Shown here: positions 18,557 to 27,207 of the stretch, piece by piece
How positions within the stretch are numbered: position 1 is the stretch's first letter
How the letters are laid out: every line of letters begins with the position of its first letter
Assembly: GCA_050290785.1 (NCBI GenBank)
Contig: JBNKIR010000001.1
Span: 1-64,000, forward strand
Direction of reading: 5' to 3'
DNA length: 64,000 nucleotides
Source of the DNA: JAAGZL01 sp050290785
GTDB lineage: Bacteria > Pseudomonadota > Gammaproteobacteria > Chromatiales > Chromatiaceae
Notes under the pieces: generated by a model
Told to the model about the DNA's origin: nothing
What the model saw: the letters and a program-made list of their open reading frames with translations, nothing else
The model's database searches: none
Translations under genes and position numbers: made by a program

Positions 18557-19438
18557 TTAAACATTAATTATTTGAAGCGATATTTCTGGTCTGATGTCCA
18601 GTCTCTCAAGAAAGCTAATGATAGGACCGAGTGATGTTGCCTTGTCTGCGATCTTAGGGTAAATAAGAAATACATCTTGATTGATCTGCTGGGCATCCAG
18701 TATCTGAAACAGTTGCCCTTCCTGCAGATAACTTTCCACTAATGCCAGCGGCAGATATGCGGCACCTGTATGGCTGAGGATAAACTCCAATGCTATATGA
18801 CTTTGACCGGTATGCAGTATAGGCGCTATCGGCTCAGAGAATAGGCGTGCCTGTTGTAAATTGAATGCGGTCCCCCAATCCACAAAAACATGACCTATTT
18901 CAGAGACATCATCGAGAGTCATGTTTGGTTTGTTGCAGACCATGATCAATTCGAGCGAACCTATCTTTTTTGAGTCCAGATCGATGTTGGTCTGTGCATC
19001 AAGTGTGGCGCAGATATCAAGTCTGCCACCCAACAAGGCGCGAATAAGATTATGTGATTGGTTTATCTCGGTACGTAGATAAAGATTCGGAAACTGGGCC
19101 GACAATTTTGGCAGGACTGATTTTAGAAATGTGTCCCATAAGTTGGAGGTGCCGCCCAATGCCAGTTGTAAATTCTGCTGCTTGGGAATTCCTACCTCTT
19201 GCACTGTCAGTTGCCAGGAAGCCAGCATATTCTCTGCGTGGGGCAATAGACGCTCACCGGCTGAGGTGAGCAAGATATTGTTCCGCTGGCGTGTAAACAG
19301 GGACACTCCCAGTGTCTCTTCCAACTGCTTGATTCGTGAGCTTACAGCAGATTGAGTCAGATAGAGGTTCTCTGCGGCATGGCCAAAATGACGCGTTTTT
19401 GCCACTTCAAGGAAAGTTCTTAATAGATCAGTATTCAC
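18557..19438 (-). CDS. hdfR: LysR-family regulator, HdfR-like
   Basis: A 293-aa LysR regulator with an N-terminal winged helix-turn-helix (LLRTFLEVAKTRHFGHAAENLYLTQ read as its start, then SAVSSRIKQLE) and a periplasmic-binding-protein-like effector domain. E. coli HdfR represses flhDC. The assignment rests on the HdfR-like N-terminus and on its divergent position to maoP, exactly as in E. coli. flhDC is not expected in a polar flagellate, so its target here is open. Confidence 0.83.
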   Translation of the reverse strand: MNTDLLRTFLEVAKTRHFGHAAENLYLTQSAVSSRIKQLEETLGVSLFTRQRNNILLTSAGERLLPHAENMLASWQLTVQEVGIPKQQNLQLALGGTSNLWDTFLKSVLPKLSAQFPNLYLRTEINQSHNLIRALLGGRLDICATLDAQTNIDLDSKKIGSLELIMVCNKPNMTLDDVSEIGHVFVDWGTAFNLQQARLFSEPIAPILHTGQSHIALEFILSHTGAAYLPLALVESYLQEGQLFQILDAQQINQDVFLIYPKIADKATSLGPIISFLERLDIRPEISLQIINV

Positions 19439-19460
19439 TGTTTATACCCTAACGATCGAC

Positions 19461-19476
19461 ATTATCTATCGATAAT
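19461..19476. promoter_or_regulatory. Palindrome between hdfR and maoP, candidate LysR operator
   Basis: ATTATC-TATC-GATAAT is a perfect 6-bp dyad with a 4-bp centre, 23 bp upstream of the hdfR start in the 122-bp AT-rich divergent region. LysR regulators often bind such dyads near their own promoter. The maoS site of E. coli also lies next to maoP, so this region is the place to look for one. No binding evidence. Confidence 0.35.
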
Positions 19477-19560
19477 AACAAAAAATAGTCATTTTACTCA
19501 AAAATATGGCCTGCCGATAATAATTACAAGTTAAAAAAACGATTGTGAATTTTTATCGAA

Positions 19561-19923
19561 ATGCCAATAAAAGACTCTTTTTACAGCGATTCAAAGTTCT
19601 ATGCGGATAAGCATTTCCCCCATGGGATTGCGCGCTGCGGAGATTTTACCAGTGAACAGGCCAAGTTGTTGGAGACGCATGGCAGGGCTTATGAGGCTTT
19701 GGCCAAGGGAAATAGAGAGCCGGTAAATGAGGAAGAGGCGCGCTTCATCGCCGTATGCCGGGGTGAGCTTGAGCCAGTAAGTGAGCATGAGAAGGTCTGG
19801 ATGCGTTATCACAAAAAGATTACGAACAGACCTAAGGTGTCTCCTTTTGGGGCGATCATAAAAAGCAGTCTGCAGCTCGATTTCGATGAAGGCAAATTGT
19901 CTGAAGATCTCGAAGAGTTTTGA
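19561..19923 (+). CDS. maoP: MaoP (DUF413) Ori-macrodomain protein
   Basis: The 120-aa protein aligns by eye with E. coli MaoP/YifE: the central stretch GDFTSEQAKLLETHG...REPVNEEEARFIAVCRGE closely follows the E. coli sequence. MaoP acts with the maoS site to organise the Ori region of the chromosome in enterobacteria. Divergence from hdfR is conserved. Its stop is 14 bp before the ATP-grasp gene, which may place it in an operon. Confidence 0.88.
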   Translation: MPIKDSFYSDSKFYADKHFPHGIARCGDFTSEQAKLLETHGRAYEALAKGNREPVNEEEARFIAVCRGELEPVSEHEKVWMRYHKKITNRPKVSPFGAIIKSSLQLDFDEGKLSEDLEEF

Positions 19924-19937
19924 GGGGGTATTCAGCC

Positions 19938-20972
19938 ATGAAAATTATCTTCCTGATGTATCCATGGGATCGCATCACACCTGAAACCGACAGTACCCTA
20001 CGCATGATCCATGAGGCTGTACTGCGTAAAATGACAGTAGCGGTAACAACGTCACACCGCTTGACGATACGGGACAGCATTCCATATGCATTCTGCAATG
20101 TTGTAAAAAAACGCGACAAGGTTAGCAGTTCTCCTGTCTCGTTTTATAAGAGCGCAGAGTTTAAGCGTTGTAAACTGCCACTGGCTGGATTTGATGTCAT
20201 CATCATGCGGACTAATCCACCTCTGGATGCCACCGCGCTGAATTTTTTGGATTCAGTGCGAAATGACGTATTCATCATGAACGATCTTGATGGTCTCAGG
20301 ATAGCAAACAATAAGCTCTATCCGGCATCCTTTAGCGGAGATGCGGCACGCTTTATCCCTGCTACCCACGTATCGAAGAGCCAGGAATATCTTGAACAGG
20401 TTCTTGAAGAATCACCCACAGATAAGATGATCATGAAGCCACTAAACGGGTTTGGCGGCAAAGGGGTGATCGTTGTTGAGAAAAGCGCACAACAGAGTTT
20501 CCGTTCACTGCTGGATTTCTACATAGGTGGTGGACAGGGAAACTATGTCATTTTGCAGGAGTATGTTGAGGGAGCTGAGCAGGGTGATGTACGAATTCTG
20601 ATGTTGAATGGTGAGCCAATCGGTGCGATGAAACGCGTGCCATCGGCCAAAGATATTCGCTCCAATATCAGTGCCGGAGGTCGCGAGGTAAAACATAATC
20701 TGACCAGAGAAGAGAAGGATCTATGCAAGGCGTTGGGTCCACAGTTAGTACGTGATGGTCTCTATCTGGTTGGATTGGATGTTATTAATGGCAAGCTTAT
20801 TGAGGTGAATGTATTAAGCCCTGGCGGTATCTCAAGAATTAACAAGCTTAATCGCACTAAACTGCAAAAACCGATATTGGATTTTGTGGAAAATATCGTA
20901 TCTGCACGGGAGCTTGTGATAGAGAGAAAAAGCGCCTTTCGCAAGGCCATTGAAGATGCAGAAGCTATCTGA
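19938..20972 (+). CDS. Glutathione synthetase-like ATP-grasp ligase
   Basis: The 344-aa protein has an N-terminal pre-ATP-grasp domain (MKIIFLMYPWDRITPETDST) and an ATP-grasp domain with KPLNGFGGKG, the QEYVEGAEQGDVRI metal/ATP segment and LIEVNVLSPGG. It resembles GshB but its N-terminus differs from genuine glutathione synthetase (316 aa) and gshA is not nearby. Its 3' end overlaps the DUF1704 gene. ATP-grasp enzymes of this type often accompany DUF1704 proteins, so it may ligate an amino acid onto a peptide or protein tail; that is inference. Confidence 0.78.
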   Translation: MKIIFLMYPWDRITPETDSTLRMIHEAVLRKMTVAVTTSHRLTIRDSIPYAFCNVVKKRDKVSSSPVSFYKSAEFKRCKLPLAGFDVIIMRTNPPLDATALNFLDSVRNDVFIMNDLDGLRIANNKLYPASFSGDAARFIPATHVSKSQEYLEQVLEESPTDKMIMKPLNGFGGKGVIVVEKSAQQSFRSLLDFYIGGGQGNYVILQEYVEGAEQGDVRILMLNGEPIGAMKRVPSAKDIRSNISAGGREVKHNLTREEKDLCKALGPQLVRDGLYLVGLDVINGKLIEVNVLSPGGISRINKLNRTKLQKPILDFVENIVSARELVIERKSAFRKAIEDAEAI

Positions 20973-22992
20973 AGCTGAAATTATAGAGCGCATAAATGCG
21001 GGTCAGCTTTTCGAGTGCGTGATTGAAGATAACAGTTTCTCATTAAAGATAGACTCATACACACCTACAATATGCGTTGCTGTTCACGCTGGGCACAGAC
21101 TACGGGATGAGCTTGTCGGTAAATGCGCATTAAATCAGGATGAGCGTTTTTACGAAGAGGATCCTTACACCGATCAAATGATTCAGGCCATGCCGATTAC
21201 CGTCGTGGCCAATGATTCACGTTATGAGTATGATCTGAATCGTCCTGTAGCAACGTGTATATACACAAAGGCTTGGGGAAAGAGCGTCTGGAAGAAGAAG
21301 CTGTCCCAGAAAGAGCGGCAAGACAGTATTAGCAAGCATCAGACCTTCTATCGAATTATGGACGTACTTACTGCTGCGATAGAAAAGCAGTTTGGGGCTG
21401 CGCTGATATTTGATGTGCACTCATATAATCATCTGCGCCGTGATGAGGCTTTGACACCTACCTTCAACATAGGCACAGAGCAACTGGATAAAGAGCGTTG
21501 GCATGATGTCATAGAGTTAGGTCTCAGCAGATTATGTAGGATCACTTTGCCAAATCTTCCGGTCAGTGCGTTGGAAAATATAGTGTTTTACGGCAGAGGG
21601 TATTTTACATCACACATAAACAGCCGCTTTCAAAACACCTTGGTGCTACCGTTGGAGGTTAAGAAAATATTCATGGATGAGGTCAGCGGTGAGATCTATC
21701 CTCTGGTTATGCAGGATCTGATACTTCAATTCAAAGACAGCCTGATCGATATATCAACACTCTTTGCACGACGCTTTGCCAGGAAGCATAGGGCTAAAAG
21801 GGTTCAGCTGCTTGCGGAGAAGATGGACCCGGCAGTAACAAAGGTAGACAGGGCCTTGTATCAAATAGCAAAAGGGCTGGACACGCTGCACTATATAAAC
21901 CCGATAAATATCCCTAGCGAAAGAAAAAAGTTTTTTAAGAGTCATGCCAATTACCAGCCGAATTTTCTATATCGTCAACTGGATATAGACCCTTACCGTT
22001 TCCGTGAGAGTATCTATCGATTACCGGTAAATGGAATACGTGATCCTGGTATCCAGGCCCTATACCGTGATGTAATCGATAACCTAAGTGAAAAAATTGA
22101 TCTGCTGGTCAAGGCAGGCAAGCCAAATTTCCTGTATGAGTCACTCAAATATTATGGCGAACCAAGCCTGCTAGACAGACAGAATGCCGATTTTATCCTG
22201 CATGCGGCGTCTTTCGGTGATGAGGAGCCGGCTAATGTCTCAACCGAAGAACTGATATCCAGATTCAGGCAAAGTGCTGCAGATTGGGGGATGGAGTGTA
22301 AGATTGAGTGCAGCACCAGACTGGTTGCATCGGCCATGGTGTCAAACAGCAGAAAAACGGTATTTCTGGGAAAGAATCTGCATCTTACAGAGACGGATGC
22401 TACGGCGCTGATCCATCATGAACTCGGAGTCCACATGGCCACGAGTCTCAATGCCAGCAAACAACGCCTGAAGGTGTTCACCATAGGTCTGCCCGGAAGT
22501 ACGCTGGCACAGGAAGGCCTCGCCATACTCAATGAGTATCACTCAGGATATATGACTCTTAAGCGTCTGCAGATACTTGCGTTACGTGTACTCGCTGTTA
22601 ACGAAATGATCAAACAGGGTGACTTTCGTCACACCTATAACTATCTGCATGAGGAGAGACATTTGTCCCCAGATGAGGCCTTCAAGCTAGCGGTTCGCGT
22701 CCATCGTGGAGGAGGGTTTACCAAGGATTATCTATACCTTAATGGTATATGTCAGGCGCTGCACGCGGTCAGACATGGAGATATCCGTAATCTGTACGTA
22801 GGTAAAACAGGATTCGATTATCTCAATATCATAAATGAGATGGTTGAGCGTCAATGGGTGAGCGAGCCGCAGTTTTATCCACAGTACCTGCAGCATCCGA
22901 AGCAGGGGTCATGCGTGCTCGAATACCTTATATCCTGCATCAAGTCATCTGAAATCGTTACTACTACACCAAATATGCCGGATGTCGCATAG
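20956..22992 (+). CDS. DUF1704 (QEGLA motif) metallopeptidase with N-formylglutamate amidohydrolase-like domain
   Basis: The 678-aa protein overlaps the ATP-grasp gene by 17 bp. The N-terminal 250 residues resemble N-formylglutamate amidohydrolases (VAVHAGHRLRDEL, FDVHSYNH). The C-terminal DUF1704 domain has a zinc site HELGVH at 488-493 and the family signature QEGLA at 519-523, whose Glu is the expected third ligand. It is annotated in databases as a flavohemoglobin expression-modulating protein, but the DUF1704 fold is that of the eukaryotic tyrosine carboxypeptidase MATCAP, so a carboxypeptidase role is more likely. Confidence 0.82.
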   Translation: MQKLSEAEIIERINAGQLFECVIEDNSFSLKIDSYTPTICVAVHAGHRLRDELVGKCALNQDERFYEEDPYTDQMIQAMPITVVANDSRYEYDLNRPVATCIYTKAWGKSVWKKKLSQKERQDSISKHQTFYRIMDVLTAAIEKQFGAALIFDVHSYNHLRRDEALTPTFNIGTEQLDKERWHDVIELGLSRLCRITLPNLPVSALENIVFYGRGYFTSHINSRFQNTLVLPLEVKKIFMDEVSGEIYPLVMQDLILQFKDSLIDISTLFARRFARKHRAKRVQLLAEKMDPAVTKVDRALYQIAKGLDTLHYINPINIPSERKKFFKSHANYQPNFLYRQLDIDPYRFRESIYRLPVNGIRDPGIQALYRDVIDNLSEKIDLLVKAGKPNFLYESLKYYGEPSLLDRQNADFILHAASFGDEEPANVSTEELISRFRQSAADWGMECKIECSTRLVASAMVSNSRKTVFLGKNLHLTETDATALIHHELGVHMATSLNASKQRLKVFTIGLPGSTLAQEGLAILNEYHSGYMTLKRLQILALRVLAVNEMIKQGDFRHTYNYLHEERHLSPDEAFKLAVRVHRGGGFTKDYLYLNGICQALHAVRHGDIRNLYVGKTGFDYLNIINEMVERQWVSEPQFYPQYLQHPKQGSCVLEYLISCIKSSEIVTTTPNMPDVA

Positions 22993-23004
22993 CATCGGTT
23001 AAGT

Positions 23005-24018
23005 TTAGGATTGATCTATGTTCAGTTCCGTTATCGGCAACCGTACGGTAAATGTCGCCCCCTTGCCATGCACTGATGTCACAGTGAGTTTTCCATGATG
23101 TTTGTCTGTGACTACGTTATAAACAATTGCTAAACCCTGTCCCGTCCCTCGACCCACATCCTTGGTTGTGAAGAAAGGTTCAAATATCTTGGTACGCATC
23201 TCTTCAGGTATGCCGCAACCGTTATCTTCAATCAGGATTTCAGCCCAACCAGAATTCCGTCTGGTTGTTATGCGGATCAGTCCTTCTGTATTGCCGCTGT
23301 CTTCAATGGCGTGCACAGCATTCACTATGAGATTTAGCATGACCTGACCCAGCTCGTCCTTGAGGCCGTTGACTGATGGCAGATCCTGATCAAATTTTGT
23401 CTCCAGCTTTGCTACGTGCTTCCATTCATTGCGGGAAATGGCAATGGTGGTCTTTATGATGCTTTGCAGATCCACCGGTTGCATAATGCCGCCGCTGGGA
23501 TGTGCAAACTCTTTCATGGCGCTGACGATACCTGATATATATCCAATGCCCTCACTGCTGTCTTTCAGTGCCCTTGGGGTTTCATTGATCAGAAACAAAA
23601 TGTCTTCTTTCTTCTGCAGCTCCTCTGATGTCTGTGAACATGACTGTATGATCTGGATCAGGCTGTCAAAGGAGTCTGTTAAAAATTTAATATTGTCGCC
23701 TATGTATTGAATGGGAGTATTGATCTCATGGGCAATGCCAGATGCCAGCTGACCTATGGCCTGTTGTTTCTGCGCCTGAAGCAATTCTGTCTGGGCCGAT
23801 TTGAGGTCATCCAGAGCCCGTTCCAGCTGGGCGCGTTTGGTTTCAAGTTCATGTGTGCGGGTAGATACCACATGCTCCAGGGTGATGTTCTGTTCGAATA
23901 GTGCGAAACCTGATATGTCATCCGCAATCTGTTCCTCCAGGCGCTCCGATAGCACCCGTATGGTCTTTTCCTGCGCCTTCAGTTTGCGCTCAATATCCAT
24001 AGACTGATCCATTATCAT
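23005..24018 (-). CDS. Soluble sensor histidine kinase
   Basis: The 337-aa protein has an N-terminal coiled coil (about residues 10-85), an H box GQLASGIAHEINTPIQ and a complete catalytic domain (N box NLIVNAVHAI, DNGCGIP, FEPFFTTK, GTGQGLAI). There is no TM segment or receiver. It overlaps the FIST gene upstream by 4 bp (ATGA), so the FIST protein is its likely sensory partner. No cognate response regulator lies adjacent. Confidence 0.9.
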   Translation of the reverse strand: MIMDQSMDIERKLKAQEKTIRVLSERLEEQIADDISGFALFEQNITLEHVVSTRTHELETKRAQLERALDDLKSAQTELLQAQKQQAIGQLASGIAHEINTPIQYIGDNIKFLTDSFDSLIQIIQSCSQTSEELQKKEDILFLINETPRALKDSSEGIGYISGIVSAMKEFAHPSGGIMQPVDLQSIIKTTIAISRNEWKHVAKLETKFDQDLPSVNGLKDELGQVMLNLIVNAVHAIEDSGNTEGLIRITTRRNSGWAEILIEDNGCGIPEEMRTKIFEPFFTTKDVGRGTGQGLAIVYNVVTDKHHGKLTVTSVHGKGATFTVRLPITELNIDQS

Positions 24019-25127
24019 CTCTCTCCGATCGCAAGTCCGGTGAATGTTTGATTCATATGCAGAGCATTGAACTGTTCACCATAGGTACTGAAACCTACAA
24101 CATTGTTTTTTGTCAGCAAATCACCCACCTGCTTGCTCAGGCTGGTGTTTTCAAACTCCAGACGACGTAATATGCAGTCGCAACCTAAGATCAGGCCGGT
24201 ATTCGGCACCAACTGCTGGATATCGGCAAAGGCCTTCTCGGCCGTTTCCAACGGGCTGACCGCCTTGCCAAGCCGTAAGACGATCCCCTCGGCAATGGCG
24301 CAATAAAAGGTCAGGCTCATGTCATCGTTACACTGTTGAATGGAGCGGACATAATAGTCCGTACCAAGCTTCAGCATGACAGGGAAACTGGAATATATTT
24401 CAGGTGACAACTCTTCGACAGAAAGCCCAAGATGCTGGGCATAAACCTGTGCAGCAGGCTCGCCGTTAAACTCTTTTACCGTGCGTTTCTCTACCAAGGC
24501 GTCGGTTACCACCAACATGGTCTCAGTTGGTACAAAGTGCTGAAACTTAAAGGCGGCGAAGGGCGAGTCTGTTTCAAACAGGGCCAACAAGGCGCTGTTG
24601 GTCATGAATCTTCCATTGGCAAAGACAAATGTTTTGCTAAATGAAAGATCATCACCTGCCGATCCGCCAATTAGCGGGATGTCCGGAAAACAGTGATGTA
24701 GTGATGCGGTCAATCTCTCCTCCATGTGTGAGAGGCCATCCACCAGCAGCAGACCAAACCGGCGCATATCACTATTCAGAGGGATAGGCTCTATCTTTTT
24801 GCCAAGATCTGAAACCAGGGCCTGACACTTCTCCAGTGGTTGGATCACTTCCACTCGTACGGAAACAGAACTGCCGTAGAAGCCTGTAACCTGTAAGCCG
24901 CGTTTGCGATAGCCACCAGGTCCTATATGGCCGGCCGTGGTACAGCCGAATACAGGTACACTAAAGCTTTTGGAAAGGGAGGTTGCCAGAGAGTCGAGAT
25001 CGTAATCGACGGATACGAATAACAATACCGCCTTTAAGTCATTCTGACTGAGCTGTTGGCTTATCTCATCAACCGCTTTAGATACATCCTTGACCTCAGT
25101 CAAAGACGTTTTACTGAATAGCCCCAT
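24015..25127 (-). CDS. FIST domain sensory protein
   Basis: The 370-aa cytosolic protein contains FIST N and FIST C domains. The N-terminal part has AVLLFVSVDYDLDSLATSLSK and VFGCTTAGHIGPGGYRKRG; the C-terminal part has LILGCDCILRRLE and VVGFSTYGEQ. FIST domains are predicted to bind small ligands such as amino acids and often pair with kinases or GGDEF proteins. AAGGAAA lies 8 bp before the ATG. It is translationally coupled to the histidine kinase. Confidence 0.86.
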   Translation of the reverse strand: MGLFSKTSLTEVKDVSKAVDEISQQLSQNDLKAVLLFVSVDYDLDSLATSLSKSFSVPVFGCTTAGHIGPGGYRKRGLQVTGFYGSSVSVRVEVIQPLEKCQALVSDLGKKIEPIPLNSDMRRFGLLLVDGLSHMEERLTASLHHCFPDIPLIGGSAGDDLSFSKTFVFANGRFMTNSALLALFETDSPFAAFKFQHFVPTETMLVVTDALVEKRTVKEFNGEPAAQVYAQHLGLSVEELSPEIYSSFPVMLKLGTDYYVRSIQQCNDDMSLTFYCAIAEGIVLRLGKAVSPLETAEKAFADIQQLVPNTGLILGCDCILRRLEFENTSLSKQVGDLLTKNNVVGFSTYGEQFNALHMNQTFTGLAIGER

Positions 25128-25273
25128 GAATGGTTTCCTTTAATATTTTTGCATGGGTGTCATGAAAAGAATAGACAGCATCATATGGTAAGTCTAGGGT
25201 AGTAGGTGGATAAGCCATGAATAGGCTTTACCACTAGGCTGACGCAGTGAATCTGCGCAGTTTATGGTGAAGG

Positions 25274-25531
25274 TTAATACATACTTGTAGCTAGACCCAT
25301 AACCATCCTAATAGCAGAGCCTGTCTTTTTCCCAACAGCGTTCTGTTCTGTCTCTTGATTTGAGTCTGCCTGGTTATTTTCTGCTGTCATTTGATCATCC
25401 ACTTCATGAACTACGGCGCTCTGTTCGGAATGCGGAGCAACATCTGTAGGGGTCTTGTCTTGGAGTTTTGGTTCGCCGCTGCAGGCATATAGGGCGGTAA
25501 TGATAAATGCGATGGTGAGCAGCCTTTTCAT
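25274..25531 (-). CDS. Small putative lipoprotein
   Basis: The 84-residue product starting MKRLLTIAFIITALYACSG has a lipoprotein signal peptide with lipobox LYAC. The mature part is short, acidic and Gln/Asn-rich, ending GSAIRMVMGLATSMY. The start at 25531 is chosen because the extra 20 residues from 25591 precede the signal peptide. No family recognised; it stands alone between the FIST gene and ssrA. Confidence 0.6.
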   Translation of the reverse strand: MKRLLTIAFIITALYACSGEPKLQDKTPTDVAPHSEQSAVVHEVDDQMTAENNQADSNQETEQNAVGKKTGSAIRMVMGLATSMY

Positions 25532-25735
25532 GATGACCTCTATTGTTACGGCAATTACCAATGCCTTGTTAAGACACTGGCAAACTATCATCTTTGTCCA
25601 TACCGCAGATCTTTTGATGATTTTCCGTTCTAATAGGCCCGCTCAATCTAATTATAGTAGGTTTAATACGTAGGAATGGTGTGGAAATAGTCCCTGGTTC
25701 ACAGTTTGGTTAAAATTTTCGCGCATGAACTGCCA

Positions 25736-26041
25736 CTGCGCTTCGGGGTTCTGCGACACCTCCGGTGTCTTGTCAAACCCGCTACGCGGCTTCGTTATCC
25801 CCACCGCAGAGACATCAAAGGGCCAACCCCTTCGGGATGACCCTTTGTTGTTTGGTGGAGGCGGCGGGGCTATTCGGCCTGTGGCCTCACCCTTCGGGCC
25901 GCCGTAGCTGCGCTTCGGCGTTCTGCGACACCTCCGGTGTCTTGTCAAACCCGCTACGCGGCTTCGTTATCCCCACCGCAGAGACATCAAAGGGCCAACC
26001 CCTTCGGGATGACCCTTTGTTGTTTGGTGGAGGCGGCGGGG
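25736..26041. repeat. 172-bp tandem repeat containing the ssrA 3' end
   Basis: Two 134-bp copies (25736-25869 and 25908-26041) differ at one base and are separated by 38 bp. The last 17 bases of each copy are the 3' end of tmRNA, including CCA; in the right copy they are the real ssrA end (26025-26041), in the left an orphan (25853-25869). Each copy contains hairpins such as GACACC-TCC-GGTGTC and AAAGGG...CCCTTT. The layout resembles the 178-bp rtT repeats after E. coli tyrT. Short ORFs read through it are not credible genes. Confidence 0.9.
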
Positions 26042-26392
26042 ATCGAACCCGCGTCCGCAAGTACTCCGCCTTCGGCTCTACATGCTTAGTCGCGTCTATT
26101 GATTTTTAACTGCCTGATACCCGACCGACAGGGCGCTCAGAGCAGCGATTCCGGTAAAGGTTTAATGAATCCGCCCCGGACGAGCTTCATCACGATCTTG
26201 TGAGAATCGACGCCTGAAATCTGAACGCACAAGCACGGCTCCAGTCAGACGGCCCACTACCGGGTATTAAGCGGCGAGAGCGTAGTTGTCGTCGTTGGCA
26301 ACTATCAATTTGCAGATGGATTTACGAGGAGATCTGCATCCTCGGCATGCACCTTGGGTTTTGTGACCCACGTCGAAGCCAATGTCGCCCCC
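26025..26392 (-). ncRNA. ssrA: tmRNA (SsrA)
   Basis: The 368-nt RNA rescues stalled ribosomes. On the minus strand it begins GGGGGCGACATTGGCTTCG, the classic tmRNA 5' end, and ends in CGGGTTCGATCCCCGCCGCC then TCCACCA, the tRNA-like T arm and acceptor with encoded CCA. The tag reading frame at 26299-26267 encodes ANDDNYALAA followed by TAA, close to the E. coli tag. A TATAAT -10 box lies upstream at 26418-26413 (minus strand). Confidence 0.97.
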
Positions 26393-26412
26393 AGGTAACT
26401 GTCATATTGTAC

Positions 26413-26418
26413 ATTATA
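26413..26418 (-). promoter_or_regulatory. ssrA promoter -10 box
   Basis: A consensus TATAAT on the minus strand, 21 bp upstream of the mature tmRNA 5' end; that distance fits a short leader removed by RNase P. The -35 at 17-bp spacing, TGGCGA, is weak. Confidence 0.55.
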
Positions 26419-26578
26419 AATGGTGCATTCGTTCATCGCCAGATGTACATGCGCCAAATCCTTGAATGATTGACTTTATCATGGGGAGAGATTAGGGTTT
26501 GAACTGCATCCGGGATGGGTGTGCTGTCTGGGGCAATCTCAGGCAGGAATAATGGATAACATTTAAGGAGAAATTGAC

Positions 26579-26860
26579 ATGAAACGTCTTATAAGGATTT
26601 TAACTCTACTCTTATCTCTATCTTTTTCCGGCTTTGCCATTGCCAGCAGTGTCAATATCAATACGGCCGATGCGGCATCCATGGCCGAGAATCTGGATGG
26701 TATCGGTTTAGCCAAGGCAAATGCCATTGTGCAGTATCGTGAGCAGAACGGGGCCTTTGGCTCTCTGGAAGACCTCCTCAAGGTCAAGGGTATTGGCGAG
26801 GTGATCCTGGAGCGCAATAAAGACAGGATAAGCTTTAAAACGGATCTGAAAAAGGAGTAG
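26579..26860 (+). CDS. ComEA-family helix-hairpin-helix protein
   Basis: The 93-aa protein has a signal peptide (cleavage expected after GFAIA) and a double helix-hairpin-helix DNA-binding domain with SVNINTADAASM, LDGIGLAKANAIVQYRE and LLKVKGIGEVILERN. ComEA proteins bind incoming DNA in the periplasm during natural transformation. Only the HhH domain is present, as in Vibrio and Haemophilus ComEA. AAGGAGAAATTGAC precedes the ATG. No other competence gene is nearby. Confidence 0.88.
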   Translation: MKRLIRILTLLLSLSFSGFAIASSVNINTADAASMAENLDGIGLAKANAIVQYREQNGAFGSLEDLLKVKGIGEVILERNKDRISFKTDLKKE

Positions 26861-27207
26861 CCGCTATGCCGTCCGGCAGGTATCTTCAGTTTGTGATGGC
26901 ACCTGCCGGTCATTGCAAGATTGCGTTCCATTTGGTTTTTCCATTATCTCCCGGTCCATAATTATTGTGTTGGTATCTATAATAAAATCTTTGGGTTTAT
27001 CTCCGGATTGTTGTGATAGGCTATGTGAGTTTTGTAACTCACTGAAGTCATTAGTGATAAAAATTGAATTAGAACAAGTAGATAGGTTTTAATAAATACC
27101 ATTAACCATCTGAGTAATTCCTGGCGGCATTTCGGTGTATGCCAGTTTCGGCTCGATCCAGGGCCGAGGAGACCAGATAAGTAAAGAGATCTAAGGAGAC
27201 CGCGTTT
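26861..27207. other. Intergenic region between comEA-like gene and sat
   Basis: A GC-rich inverted repeat CCGGCAGGT / ACCTGCCGG at 26873-26909 follows the comEA-like gene and may end its transcript, although no T-run follows. The middle is AT-rich and is the likely sat promoter region. AAGGAGAC lies 7 bp before the sat ATG. No ORF is supported. Confidence 0.5.

Noticed and set aside
25652..26109. ORFs across the ssrA repeat zone on both strands
   Set aside because: They read through tandem repeats and tmRNA; repeated peptide motifs come from the DNA repeat.
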